From the NCBI GenBank assembly GCA_019722365.1, contig JADFUC010001231.1, positions 537,545-601,544 on the forward strand: a DNA stretch of 64,000 nucleotides, written 5' to 3'. The position numbers and the translations under genes were made by a program. The notes beneath the pieces are model-generated. The model worked only from the letters and a program-made list of their open reading frames with translations, searched no databases and was not told the origin of the DNA. This document shows, piece after piece, positions 25,514 through 38,700 of this stretch; positions within the stretch are counted from its first letter, which is position 1, and each line of letters opens with the position of its first letter. This stretch comes from Lithospermum erythrorhizon. Its lineage: Eukaryota; Streptophyta; Magnoliopsida; Boraginales; Boraginaceae.

Positions 25514-26037
25514 TCCTTCCACTTTAATTAATTTCGAATTGGCTAAAATATAGGAAACCACGGATCGATATCACAGAGGAAAACCCCCAAACACGTACCG
25601 GGATAAGAATTAAACTCGGGATCACGAAATTAGTGAAGTCGAAATTAGGATTTTTATGCGTTAATTAACCACAAATTTTAAGCTGGCTTGAGGGTTCAGA
25701 AAATAATCCAATTAAATGTCGAAGCTAGGGCTCGAAAATCCCACAGTATTACATCAAATTACGCTATTTGACACGAAATGGAAGTTGACTTGGGCTTAAA
25801 GTAAGGTAAAAAGAAGCGGGTTTAAAGCAAACGCTCAAAAAGCGTTGAAGGTACAATGTAATCGTTTGGCGCAGAAAGAATCCGGAACCTTCTTGATTCA
25901 TGAAATAGGCGCCTATTATGCTTGGAGTGGAGACAAAGTAATTTCCATAAAATCAACGGCTCGGTGCCTCCAGAATTGACGGTTAAGATCAATCAGGAGT
26001 GATTATGGATCCATACGTCGAGGAATAAGCCAAAAGC

Positions 26038-26046
26038 CTATAAATA
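26038..26046 (+). promoter_or_regulatory. TATA box of an LTR-like promoter
   Basis: CTATAAATA is followed by a C run (ACCCCCCC) and then pyrimidine-rich sequence, the usual look of a plant LTR core promoter. It points along the plus strand into the right LTR-like arm. Confidence 0.5.
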
Positions 26047-26194
26047 CCCCCCCACTCCCGTAGGCGACTAAATGATCTTGAAATACAGCAAAAAGCTCAG
26101 AGAGAATTTAAGCGTAAAACATTTCGAGATGATATTTCTTCATAAAACTCACGAAAATTGACTGTATTCGGGAGAAAAATCTTGAAATCTTATT

Positions 26195-26640
26195 TTATAA
26201 AGCGCAAATAGGTGCCTAAATTGTAGAGCCCAGAGTGAATAACACAAAATCTTCAACTTTAGACCAAAATAGGAGCCTAGAATTAGAGTCTGAGGTTGAA
26301 TGCGTAAACGGTAATTTCGGGATTAAGACAGCCCGGTGAGAATCGATCATTCTCATAAATTAAATAAACTATATGATTAAGCTATAAATGCCAATGTAGT
26401 AAATCATAGGTGGGATATAAAACGCATAGCCACTTAATTTAGCGGTCGGAAGCTTAGCGGAGTAAAACTGTAGCATCCTCTTGACGAGTAATAAACGTAA
26501 TCCGCTAAATAGCACACATAAAATTTCTTTAAGCACTGAACTAGAGTCATTTGTCTGAGATCCAATTTGCTAAAGACTGGCTTCTTCACGCACGTAAAAA
26601 TCAAGTCACGGTAGAGTCTATACACGAGATGAAATCTAGA
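26195..26640 (+). repeat. LTR-like arm, plus orientation
   Basis: Inverse of 24540-24995 and downstream of the TATA box at 26038, so it probably represents R/U5-type sequence of an old LTR. GC-rich sequence continues to about 27.06 kb without readable protein domains. Confidence 0.55.
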
Positions 26641-27064
26641 TAGCCATCTTGGTGCTCATTTCTTGAGGCTTAAATGCCATTTCGGATAATGCTCAATCGA
26701 GCCGTCCAGAGACTTAGTCTTCCCGTCCAGGTCTGAGATCGGGTTGATCAGGACTCTGTCAAGTCTCGTCCAAATTGAGGCCTGAATCCATCTGACTTGG
26801 GATAAATCTGACGGTCTAGCGCAAATCCCAAGTCCTCTTAAGATCGTCTGGCGATCAGGAGCGCCGTCGATTCGACCCAACGATAGAGCCCAATCGAGGC
26901 CTTGACTGGAAATCAGTCGAGCTACTTAGTAGAATCCCAAGTCTGTCTCGAGGAAATTGACCGATCAGGTTTAGAGAGGTAATAGGCCGATGTCGGACCT
27001 CTGTCGTTTGATAAATGCGTCTTTGCAATGCACAGATAGGGTTTCCCCGATGGGGTTCGTTGTA

Positions 27065-28020
27065 CTAATCTTGGCATGCATTGTAAATAATAAAATCTTT
27101 AGCGATTCTGAGTTAATTAAGACCGTAAGGTCTAGCAATGTTGTATATTGGTAATGTAATCATAAAACATAAAAATGGAAAAGTTTTGATTATTTGAGTA
27201 TGACAATTGAATTTTCAGTTAGTGAAGTTTAAAATAAGTACATGATATTTTTTAGTTTTTATGATTACATAGTTTTAAGAAATTGATATTGTTTAGTATT
27301 TATAACATTTTATTTATTAGATAATTTTTTTTACCTATTTCAATTTTGGTTATATTTTATAATTATAACAAATAAATCATGTACAATAAAACTATCACGT
27401 ACAACATACGTAACTTGTTATTAATCTCTAATTAAAAGTGCGTGTGTTTATGTTATCTTAGAGTACGTTTTAGTTGACAAGAGACCTATGATTCAAGTTT
27501 CATGAGATAAATTATTAGTGGTATTGAGAATCAACGTAATCCTCATTTAGTGGATTTTCAAAATATTGATGTGATAGAGTTTGCATCGGTGCTCTACCTA
27601 ATTAAGTGACATTACTGGCATTCATTATAATACATATATTTATTTTCATGTCTTATTAAGCAAAAATTTTATATTATCTAACCTTTTATATATAATAGAA
27701 TATATCAAAATATTTAACTACATTACCTACATTTATTATCTATTATCCAGTTATAGATAATGTTTAAAAACTTCACTCTCTTTCAATTGATCATAAGACT
27801 GCCTACTGTATTATCCGACTTCCCTTATCCTGTTTACTAAACATAAATCTTTTTAAAAATATGTTTATATTGTGGCATATTAATATTAATAATATTAATG
27901 TATAATGGTATATATAAGACATATATCAATTAAAATATCAATTGGTAATATGGAAAACTCAACCAACGTAATTCTACAGTCACGCAAGGGGCTAAAAGCA
28001 ACTTGTGGAGATTTATATTA
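27065..28020. other. AT-rich intergenic
   Basis: No gene is supported. A second SINE-like copy lies at 27.45-27.57 kb; otherwise nothing is seen. Confidence 0.4.
27450..27570 (+). mobile_element. tRNA-derived SINE-like copy 2
   Basis: TTATCTTAGAGTACGTTTTAG, then GACAAGAGACCTATGATTC, parallels the copy at 18.96 kb with a similar A-box/B-box layout. It is more diverged at the B box. Confidence 0.4.
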
Positions 28021-28282
28021 CTTCCTCCATCCCACAAATTAAATATTATTATCCATTTTTTATTTTATTTTTATAGTTGTATCTTTTAAATTTTGATCTT
28101 AATATATTTGTGTTTGTTGTATAATAATTCATATTTGATAAAAATATATATCAATGGAAAGAGTTTGAAATGTATTTTTCATCAAATATTATATAATACA
28201 AACAAAAATATATAAGGTCAAAATTTAAAAGGTACAACTATCAAAAAGTTAAAAGTGGATAATATTTGTGGGATGAAGATAG
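28021..28282. mobile_element. Hairpin MITE, 262 bp, TA-flanked
   Basis: Both halves of the element are near reverse complements: left CTTCCTCCATCCCACAAAT, right ATTTGTGGGATGAAGATAG. Interior landmarks CTTTTAAATTTTGA and TCAAAATTTAAAAGG also pair. The arms run about 115 bp each around a short loop. TA flanks both ends. The transcript would fold into one long hairpin. Confidence 0.85.
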
Positions 28283-29580
28283 TAATAAGTTTCATTGCTC
28301 AATTCCGTTCATGCTCATTGAGGATGAATTTCATTGATTTTATCTTTTAGTTGCGATTTTTTTTACATACCAAACAAAGCCTAAATTATTCTCTCATATT
28401 TCTAAAACATTCCTAGCATTAATATCCCTCTTCAAAATATCAAATTATCTAGCGATTGAGTTTGAGCTACTTAATCTTTGAAGTCAAGAACTCAAATTTA
28501 ATTATAGTAAAAGTGAATTATTAATTACTATAATCTTTAACTTTATAAAAAAAATATCTCCTCCCTCGTCTGTTACTGATGTAGATGCCATGAGGGTGGT
28601 TAACAAACAAGTGACCACTGCCCACTCATTACATCATCATCGTAACACTACCTTTCCCCACACACCATATACATAAACGCACATTCATAAATACACAATT
28701 TTCATTTCATATCCTTATAATAAAATCACTATCGTATCAAGTAGGCGAAACAATAAAGAATAAATGATGAATGAATTTACTAGAAAAAAATAGAAACGTG
28801 TAAAGGGAAAACCATTTTATCTTTGAATGAATGAAAATTTAATTTTTTTTTCGATAACTAATAAACTTCATTTTTCAAATTTTTTGGGGAAGAAGCTGTT
28901 GGCCCCTCGAGCCCTCTTATGTTGTGTTCGGATAGAGTTGAATTAGGATGTGGATAGATTTTTAAAAATTAACTTCGGGATAGAGAATCGGGATGAATTA
29001 AGAAAGAATATATTAAATTGTTTTTTGGATATTATGATTGAGAAATGTTACGGTTAGGTGTAATCTGTTTCATTAATGTTTATTAATCATTATAGATGCG
29101 ATTTCAGCGCAAAAATGGTCTGGCATCATTTAAAAATATAAGATTAGATAATTGATTGAAAAAAATAAATAAAAAAGTGTATCAAAATTATTTTATGCTT
29201 GGCAATTAGAATGTCATAAAATACATTAAAAAAATTGAATGCATATTATGTAAATTTAAAACGAACATATAATTAATTTTAATGATATTTTTTGAAAAAA
29301 ATGATCACGTATATTTTAGAAAATAATACATATATTTTTTAACCATTAATAGCCTTTATTAATGAATCAAAAGTTTAATTAATCGTAACTTTACCCACAT
29401 AATACAATTCCCGGCCCAAACACACCCAATTAGTTGCTCCAGTAAATGCACCACTAGAGTGAACCCTACTCCACAGTTTATAGTGTCCCCCTAGATTTCT
29501 CTATAGTCTATAGTCACAACTCACAACACTCAAGAACCATGCCATCACATAGATATACTATAATTTTCTCAAACCCTTCT
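28283..29580. other. YABBY upstream region
   Basis: No coding region. AT-rich intergenic and probable distal promoter DNA of the YABBY gene. No clear repeat borders are visible. Confidence 0.45.
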
Positions 29581-29581
29581 G

Positions 29582-29720
29582 TATATATATAGCCAATTCA
29601 TTCCCAGTCCCTTTTCTCTCCCTAATATAAGCTTTTCTTTGATCCACCTTCTTCAGTGTAATTATATACGGAGTATATAGGTTCCAAATCATATTTCTGC
29701 CCCAAGAAATTTCACTTGAT
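29582..29720 (+). promoter_or_regulatory. Core promoter and leader of the YABBY gene
   Basis: A TATATATATA stretch (29582-29591) is followed about 20 bp later by a pyrimidine patch (CTTTTCTCTCCCT, 29611-29623), a common plant core-promoter arrangement. No ATG lies between this patch and the start codon at 29721, so the leader would have no upstream open frame. Confidence 0.55.
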
Positions 29721-32700
29721 ATGTCTTCTGAAAATGTCTGTCATGTCCACTGCAACTTCTGCAACACCAACTTAGTGGTATATATGCTGTACCAAGTAAC
29801 TTTTTATTTTCTCTTATCATATTTTTTTTATATAGTGTATCCAATATATAGTACGGCATCTGATCTCAAAATTCTCTGACTTATTAGAGTTCACCTTTTA
29901 TTTTGTTCACAACAGCCAAAATATACAAGCAATCAGACCATACAAATATTTTGAGGGTTCTTTGTCCATCAGTCAATAATAAAGATAATGAATGTTTTAT
30001 TCATTTATTGCAAAACAAATTATTGTTACTTAACAAGAAAATGTACCGTATATCCCTACTATAATAAATTGAATAGTGTTTGTGGGCACCATGTTTTATT
30101 TGTCCACAACCTGAGATCTTAATCTCATCATATATTAATTTTTCCAACCTTTTGTAGTTCAAAAGAAGGAATCTTAAGATAATTGAGCATAACAATAATT
30201 AAGTGTTTTCTTCTCTTTTTGGAGGCTTTTATCATAACAAGAAAGAAATCAGAATAACCGTTAAAGAGAACTCTCTATTTATGTTGGAAAGTGGGATTTT
30301 CTTTCAAGAAAAAATGTTTATTGGAGCTAGTTATGGCTTACAATAATGGTTTTCTTTTTGCTTGGCAGTCATATGTCATTTTCTGTGTTCTCTTGCTTTA
30401 TTTAGTGTCAGGTTTTAGAAAAGTGAGGAACATAGCACCTGAAAGATAAAAGTGAAAGAGAAATAATGAGAAGGAACTACTTCTTTAACCCCAAGTAAAA
30501 TTTAAGCCCTTTGGTTCTTAGTTAGTACCCATGTGATATCTTCTGTCATATATATCTGCATTTATTAAACCATCATAACTGATAGAGCTATATGAAGAAT
30601 GAATATAATTAAGTTACCATTTTTTTCTTTATTTGATCATCAACTGAATTTATAGATGCTTCTTCATCTTCTTCTTTCATTTGATCCTAGTTTAATGTAT
30701 GTTTTTGGTTCAACAAAATCTTTGTAGTTTTATTCATTTCCATAATTGTTGGTTATAATATAATATTATTGCAGGTTAGTGTTCCATGCAGTACCATGAT
30801 GAACATAATAACAGTGAAATGTGGGCGCTGTGCAAATTTGTTGTCTGTCAATGTTGGAGGTGCTTTGCCTCAGTGTCTTCCTATTCATCAAGAGCTTCAG
30901 GTAATTATTGATGGCGTTTATGGTAAATTTTTCTTCAAATCAAAAAATCTGAAACTGTTAAATGAATGAACATATTGAATAAATAAAAACAAAACTTTTT
31001 TCTATACATTTGCATATTTACAATCTCCTAATAAGGAAATTAAATGAGTAGCAACTGGTTTATTTGGAGGGTGTTCCACCATCTCTATCTCCATTATTAG
31101 TTTATGATATTAATGAATCTAGGTTTTTTTATAGAAAATAATAATAATAGAATTGAACTAAAAACATGACATGTCTAGCCTTTTCTTTTCAGAACCTGCT
31201 GTGTAGGTTTGAGCTACCTCAACCTCTACTCTTACTTCAAAAAAACCACCTCTATTCTTACTTAATATATCAAATTATATCCAACTCTTTCTTATTAATT
31301 TGTTCCCAAAAAAATTCTTCTTTTGGTTAACCTATATCAAAGATGTCATGGTAATTAGTAGTGTAATATTGGTGTTGAATCTTGTTGGTTGATATATAAT
31401 CTTCTGAGTTAATTGCTAGTGTAATCATGGTGTAATTTAAATTTAATATATGATGTATGCGTAAATGTTTGTAATATGGTATACGAAAGTGGCCCAAATA
31501 AATAATGTCTACGTTTGTTCACATTGCAAAACTTTTAAAGCATGGGATAAGTATTCTGATACGTGTAATGATATAAATGGTAGGTATTACGTCTGGAAGT
31601 AACATAGATCAATACCGTGGACACATTTTACATGAGACTATATTATCAATTAACTCAATCTATATCTTGTATAATTTTTTGTTACAAAAATATTAAATGA
31701 TAGTCTTTTTAATATATTTCGCTATCAGCATGCATGATAATTATGATTCAAATTAAATTTATGTGTGCCTATTAAAATGACATAAATAATTATATTATTT
31801 TGCATATTAAAAATCAAACTGGATCGAACTATCTATTTGAGATGGAGGGAGAGTAACTGAGTAAGAATACTTAGTATGTGTTGTTTGACATGAAAAAAGA
31901 TGCAGAAACAGTCATCAACACATGAAGTTGCAAATGGATCATCATCATCATCATCATCATATTCATCCTCTTCTTCAAACATGAGCAAATTTGATCCTCT
32001 CCAGCAGTCTGCTGATCGTCCTCAACTCAAAATGTCTCCAATACGCCGTTAGTCTATCTCTCTCTCATGATTCATTTTGGTCATTTTCTCGATGCAATAG
32101 CATGACATATATAGCTAGGGTAAAGAGAGAACATATACTAATGACATATATAGCTAGGGTAAAGAGAGAACATATACTATTATATTATACTATGCTTTTC
32201 TATGGAGGTAATTGTCTTAGATATATATTGTGATCAAGTTGTAATTTAGTCTCACATAATTACATTGTTGTAGATTGGTCATAAAGCGGTATAAATATTG
32301 GCATTCGTTCGAAATGAAAATGTTGTAAGTCGTCCGTGCATGTTTTTCAAAATCCAAAATAGGAAAAATAATGTGTAATATTTGTCATTTTAAGGGATTA
32401 TATACTGCAATATTTGTGCGTCACTTTAATCTGTAATAGTATAATTATTTGGGACTAAATTACAACATCATCTTATTAAATAGGATCAAATCTACAATTA
32501 ACTCATTTTTTATCTATACAGTTGTTATGTTGATGCTTATTTGAAGTGTATAACCAAAACAATATAATTCATCCTCCATCCCACAAGATTCTATAGGGTC
32601 TGGTTTATTATTGAAATACGTACATTAAAACTTTGAAATCTTTTTATTTGAAATGGAGGTTATTAGGTAATTTATAGATTATTAGAAGAGAGAGGGTCTT

Positions 32701-35700
32701 TTGTATGTACCATCTAGCCTAACATGAGGTGCCAAAATAGAAGAGAATTATACTAAGAAAGTTGTAATAGTCACTACCTAAAAAATAATTATATTAATTG
32801 AATTGCCTTGTATGTAATCTTGCAGACATTAAGTACGTATTCTAATAAGAAGTATACTTTTTATATATTCAATTGTATGTCCATATATAGTTCATTATTA
32901 GTTTACTTTCCTTTCTAATTTAATAAAGTACATATAATATTCACGGAGTAAATTACCAAAAAGAGCACTAATCATGGCACAATGATAGCGGTTAGTCTCC
33001 AACACCGCTTTTGTTGCATTTGATCGACCTTATGCAAAATTATCAAGCAATGAAAATATTACAAAATACACAAACACACATATATAGAGTAAAAAATCTA
33101 TAAATTAATACTCGATAAATTAATAAAGCTACTACAAAATAATAAATTTATTAAGATTAAAATAAAAGTAGAGTTAAAAAAAAAATTACAAAAATCGATA
33201 AAATAATAAGATAATAATTTTTTCGAAAAATTATTTTATAATATAGATCCCAAAAAAAATCATAAATTAATAATTCTTAGACATTGAAAAAATAATTATT
33301 ACAACTTAATAAAAATATGACTCTATAGTTGTTTGTTTCTTTTAAAGTTCAAATCTCGTTGGAATTCATGTCTAATTTTTCTTATCGCGTCCAATAGTTC
33401 TGGTATTGTATTTTCGAATTGTAACATAAAGTTTTGAAGAGTTTTAGAGGCCAAAAGTGCTTCCTTTCGCTTAATATGTTCAAAAGTTACTGTATAATCT
33501 TCAACATCAGCTATATTTATAGGTATAATGTCAAATGCTTATGATAATAATATTAAATTAAAAATCAAGTAATTACTATAACTAATATGAAAATAATTAA
33601 TATTATTTTCTTCCTATCTTACTGTATTTCTACTATCTTCCGATATCTTCCATATAATTCTACATGCTTGGATCAACCTGATAAATTTTTAAAGCCATTA
33701 AATATACGTATCTTACGTGTTGTTAAAAAACTCTTTAAATTAATAACTCTCTAAATTAATAAATTTTACCGGTGCCAACACTATTAATTTATAGAGCTCT
33801 TACTATATGTATATCTTAGTAAAGAGATGCGTTACGTGATAATTACATTTAAGATTATTTATTTGTATAATTATAAGATTAAATACTTAGAAATAAAATT
33901 ATGTAATGAGTAAACTTTTATAAAATTTATAGAGTATCATTTTTCTCTCTAAAAGATCATGCAATTTTCATTTTTAATAATAAAAATGAAGAAGAAGGCA
34001 GTCGCGTCACGGAGAAAGAAGAAAGAAGAAGAAGAGTAGGCTTGGTGGTTTGGGCACTTGTTGGGTTATGAGTTTAATGGGTTGCCCAGTTTTATGTGAG
34101 CACGTCGTTTAATTGATAAATCTTACCGTTTTAAGCTTTATCACCGTGACTGACTTCCAAACATTAACATTTATATACTCAAATTATATTACCACCCAAA
34201 ATAATATCATTTCCATTCGATTAAAACTTTAAAATTCTAAATACGAAATGTACTCTGGCCAAGCCCAGGTCGTTGTATTTTATTGTCGAAGCTTGAAACT
34301 TTGCTTTCTCCTCGAAATAATCCGCTGACGACTAGTATACTATTATAATACTATTTGGGCCAGGCAGGTTGTCACAATCTACCCGCCTTATAAATTTAGG
34401 TCCTCGAAATTAAATTCGAGGAGCTCAATCACATAGGATAATCTCAGCCTTTTCGGCCAGCCATGTCAATGCTTGTCACGACACACTTGTCGCCCCGTTC
34501 CATTCTCACCGATATAGTATCGTCTTCATAGCTCCCGTAATATCTTATGTCAGAGATTGACTTAAAGCGGTGGCCCTCTTACCACAATAACGTAACATTG
34601 ATCGACAAATTTTTTGCATTGACTTATAAATCTTTATCTTTCTCAAAGTAATATAGATATTCTTTGTTTGTTATTATCATGTCAATCTTAGTGTTATAAA
34701 CCTCGGTTGCCTCGTAATACCATTCAAAATTAAAATTCCTTATCGCGAGACGTCTTGTCATTTTTCGTAATTTGTGTCGCGTAATACTCCGTTATCAGCG
34801 ATTAAGTTTCGTAGCCCCACTTATCGAACCAACTACCCCAAATTATACGTTGCGGTCGTTTGGCGTTCGAGATGTAGTAATTACGAGGTTTCCCAATCAC
34901 GACTAATGTGTAACTTCGCCAAATTCCATCGGCGTTGTTAAACGATTTCTTAATTGTTTCAAAGATCGACATCTTACGCGCGATGATCTTTAATCCCGTA
35001 GTGCATTAATACTTCAAAATCCTCCTCGGTAACAGCACTGTACCACTTAAGTTCCACTTGATTGCCCCAATCAACAATTTCAAATTGACACAGTGAATCC
35101 GCTGATAACTTCCCGATATAAATAAATATAAAGTAAATTCTCAAACATATTCATCATCACCATGCTCCAAAGGTTTTGACCGGAGTTTCGTCACGAGAAT
35201 AATCATTACTATCGCGAATACAAATTCCACTCGACCGCGAACTCACTGCTTTAAAAGCATTGATAGCGGATGAACTGAAACTTCTGTATTCGGCCTCGAT
35301 TTGTATCCACCTGCAGCACCATTTGATCAATGCACATGTTTCGCGTTTTCACTTATAATCCATCTTATTTAACGGTATCTTACTTATAACCCGTTGTGCT
35401 TTACAATTCCTCTTGAGTATATATATATTAATTATCATGACAAATCCTTAATTTTTTTTTACCTCCTTGTATAATTACCGTTATCCTACCGCATGGCTTA
35501 AATTATTAAGAAACTCCCAATATATATATAATTCCCCAAATATCTCATAATATTCTGGAGTAATAAATACGTCATATTCTAAACCATTCACGTATGCTTT
35601 GTTTGATATAACCCGTCAAATATATATAACAACCCGTCGGCGATCTCGTATTATGCGAGTTACCCGTACCGACATACGTATAACTCGGCGTCGTCATATT

Positions 35701-38700
35701 AATAAAATTAGTTCCGCAGCGTCTTATGGCATACTTAATCATCAGTGCCATGAAACGCCACAAAATTGAGTAGTCTCTTGCAAGACCTTAAATGCCTTGG
35801 TCAGCGAAATCTTACAGTAGGCGTCACCAGCGATCAGCGGATTCGGAAAAAGAAATGGACTGAAACCGGAGAGCGACTCGCGCGACAACGCTTACAACTG
35901 AAACTGGGCACATAACCACGCGCGAAGACACCAGAAAGCGTAAGCGTAGGCTCACGATGCCAAAATTGTAGCGACAGCGGGGTGGGCCCCAGTTGGGACC
36001 GTCGTCAGCGCGAATAATCAGTCATGCGGCGATAGATAAACTAAAAATGACTTCGTTAACATCATAAATAAAAAGCAATACAACTTCGTCCGTTGGGTGA
36101 ACTACTTGATACTCTGGCAATGAAAAGTAATAAAATACATTCAACATAAAACCATTTTGTTTCTATTCGAGACAACGATAATTATTACATCTGACAAAGA
36201 CTTCAAAGAATATAAAGAAATGTAATTTGTTGAGGTCTTGACCACCATCGCCGTCTCGTAGTCTGCTGCCCGACTACTCGGCTTGATAAATCTCGGTCGT
36301 CCCATGATAACCTGGTCATAAATGCCCGTAGGGGGAAATAGGGAGTTAGCTAAAAGGCGAGTGAATCTGAAATATTCACAGTTAACTACGACTCGTACAA
36401 ACGAGGATAATTGAATACTTACCTATTAAAAAGTATATCTGCTCCAAGAGTTATATTTTTAAATGCTACTACTTCCTGATATAATCTTTCATATGGCACT
36501 TTATTGCTTAGATAACCTTGTAGGTTAATAGCTGCTACTTCATGATGCGCACTTAATGAGAGATATCTACATTTGTTATCTTTATGAAGTATAAAATTAA
36601 TTCATTTATAATATACAACAGACATCTGTGAAACTCAAACATATATCTCAACGTCCTAAATAAGCTGTATCTGCTTAAACTCAACCCACTTTATTTTAGT
36701 TCACGGCAGAGTCTTTACTCCCAAATTATAATTAAATGCGCCTCACATGACATCTAAATGTTTATCATAAGAACCTCAATCATATCGTTATCTTAATACG
36801 ATTGAGTAACGTATATTTTAAATGATAATAGAATGCGAAATTATCTCCCCAAAATTCTTCATTTTAGTATCACAGACATTGCCACCGATAGTATCAGCGT
36901 CGTGGATTGAATCGCGACACATATCTTAACGCGTTTGAATCGACTTTCGGCTATATGTATAAAATATCATCAGCATCATACATGGAGTGCTTTGGGCGTC
37001 GGTTCTAATTTTTACCACTATTTTCATTCAAAGTTATATCAGCGAATTCTTAGGCTTCGATTTTAAACTTAAAGGATGTATAATGATTAATACTGACTTA
37101 GGACCCTTGAAAATGGAGTAATATTATCCAATAATCAACTTGAAACCTAATTGACATAATTTAAGTGAGGCGACATACAGTATAATCGTATGACGTTCGT
37201 AACCAATAAGCAAGTCATAAAGCGGTCATCTGGCCATAGAAATTTAAACCACGTATCGAATATGAATAAGACATATATATATATATATATATATATATCC
37301 CAAAACTACCTAATAAGGTCATCTGACATAATTTCAAAGAAAGTCACCGAGACATAACATGGAGATATAATATAAAGTTTAGAGTAAGGCCTTGGTCGCG
37401 AGAAAGAACTCGAGAGATTCGACAACGGCCCCATAACTCTGATCGTGAACCGTCTATCCTACCGTATCCCCTTGTTATCTGCGCCAATGCTTGGCGTATA
37501 ACGCGATCAGATACACTGCGGGAATGGACGATCGATAATCACACCGCTGACATGCAGTATAAGGCCAAACCAGCAGCTTATACACAAGAGTATAAGGCAA
37601 ACGCACTTATACACAGTATAAGGCGCTCTGCTTAAGCGTAAAGCGAGCCTTGACATACGCTAGAGTATAAAATGGCTTGGCAGCTTATACTGCCCAAGTA
37701 TAAGGCGCACAGCACAGCTTATCTGTGAGTATAAGGCAAACCCCAGCTTATACACTAAGTATAAAGACACGCGCTTACTCTGGCTAAGTATAAGACGATA
37801 AATCACGTATCACGCGGGAAGGAGGCAGCACAACCACACAATAAATACCAGCTAGCAAATTCGCGTCCTATCTTTCCGAGTCAGCGCCATCTCGTATCCC
37901 AGTATACCCCGGCCTGTCTTGGCGTATGCTCGTCGAGTCTACCTACGGGGAATGGACGATAAATGTCCATGGCAGCCCAACATCTGGCTAAGTATAAGCC
38001 CGAGCCGCTAACTACACAAAGTATAAGGCCCGATAGCGTCGCGTATCCTGCGAGGAAGAGCCGCTTTAACCGCATCATACCGGTATGGTCGTATCACAAT
38101 ACTGAAGTCATGATGTCGCTCGTACCTCAAACCAACTACTACACTCCCCGAAACAATATGTGTAGCGGCTAAAACATCTATGATAAAGTAAATGTCCCTT
38201 GACCGTAAATGAGGCCACAAAAATACAACAGTGCGACAAGGCCACATAAATATAACGGTGCCCGATGGGCCACGTAAATATAAGTTGGGAGTTCAACTGT
38301 CTTTATCTCCGACAAATCTTGATGCCGTGAATATAGTCACATAATCATATTATGGCTCGCGCGAATGAATCACGCGCTGTCGTACAGCATTACGTGTATG
38401 CGAATTTACCGTAATGCGTGCAGCGGGGCGTATCACCATTCTGATTTAAAGTAAATGCGTAAAGTAAGGCCAGGTGAGATAAGTCGCCGCGCCGAGTTAG
38501 CGGTAATCTTGGCTTTCTGGCGGATCTCGTCTTTGGGTCCCGGTACCGACTCTGATGAAATTATGCATTATAATACGTTCAGGTAGGAATAATAACCTCT
38601 CTTAACATCATCTGAGCCGGTGATATGCCATTGTCTCGCTTGATTCAATTAACGCTTACAGTAATAAATGTATCAGTGGTATCAACTACAAAATCTGACT

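Noticed and set aside
26434..26625. Minus-strand frame with FSKLDLR, resembling a gypsy reverse transcriptase
   Set aside because: Only seven residues fit; the neighbouring RT motifs are missing and the stretch belongs to the inverted LTR-like arm.
37500..38040. CRISPR-like array
   Set aside because: Spacing is regular but the repeats are short, partly inverted and variable, and the DNA is plant nuclear.
37881..38296. Overlapping open frames on both strands
   Set aside because: They fall in repetitive, CpG-rich element DNA where stops are few by composition; no domain is visible.
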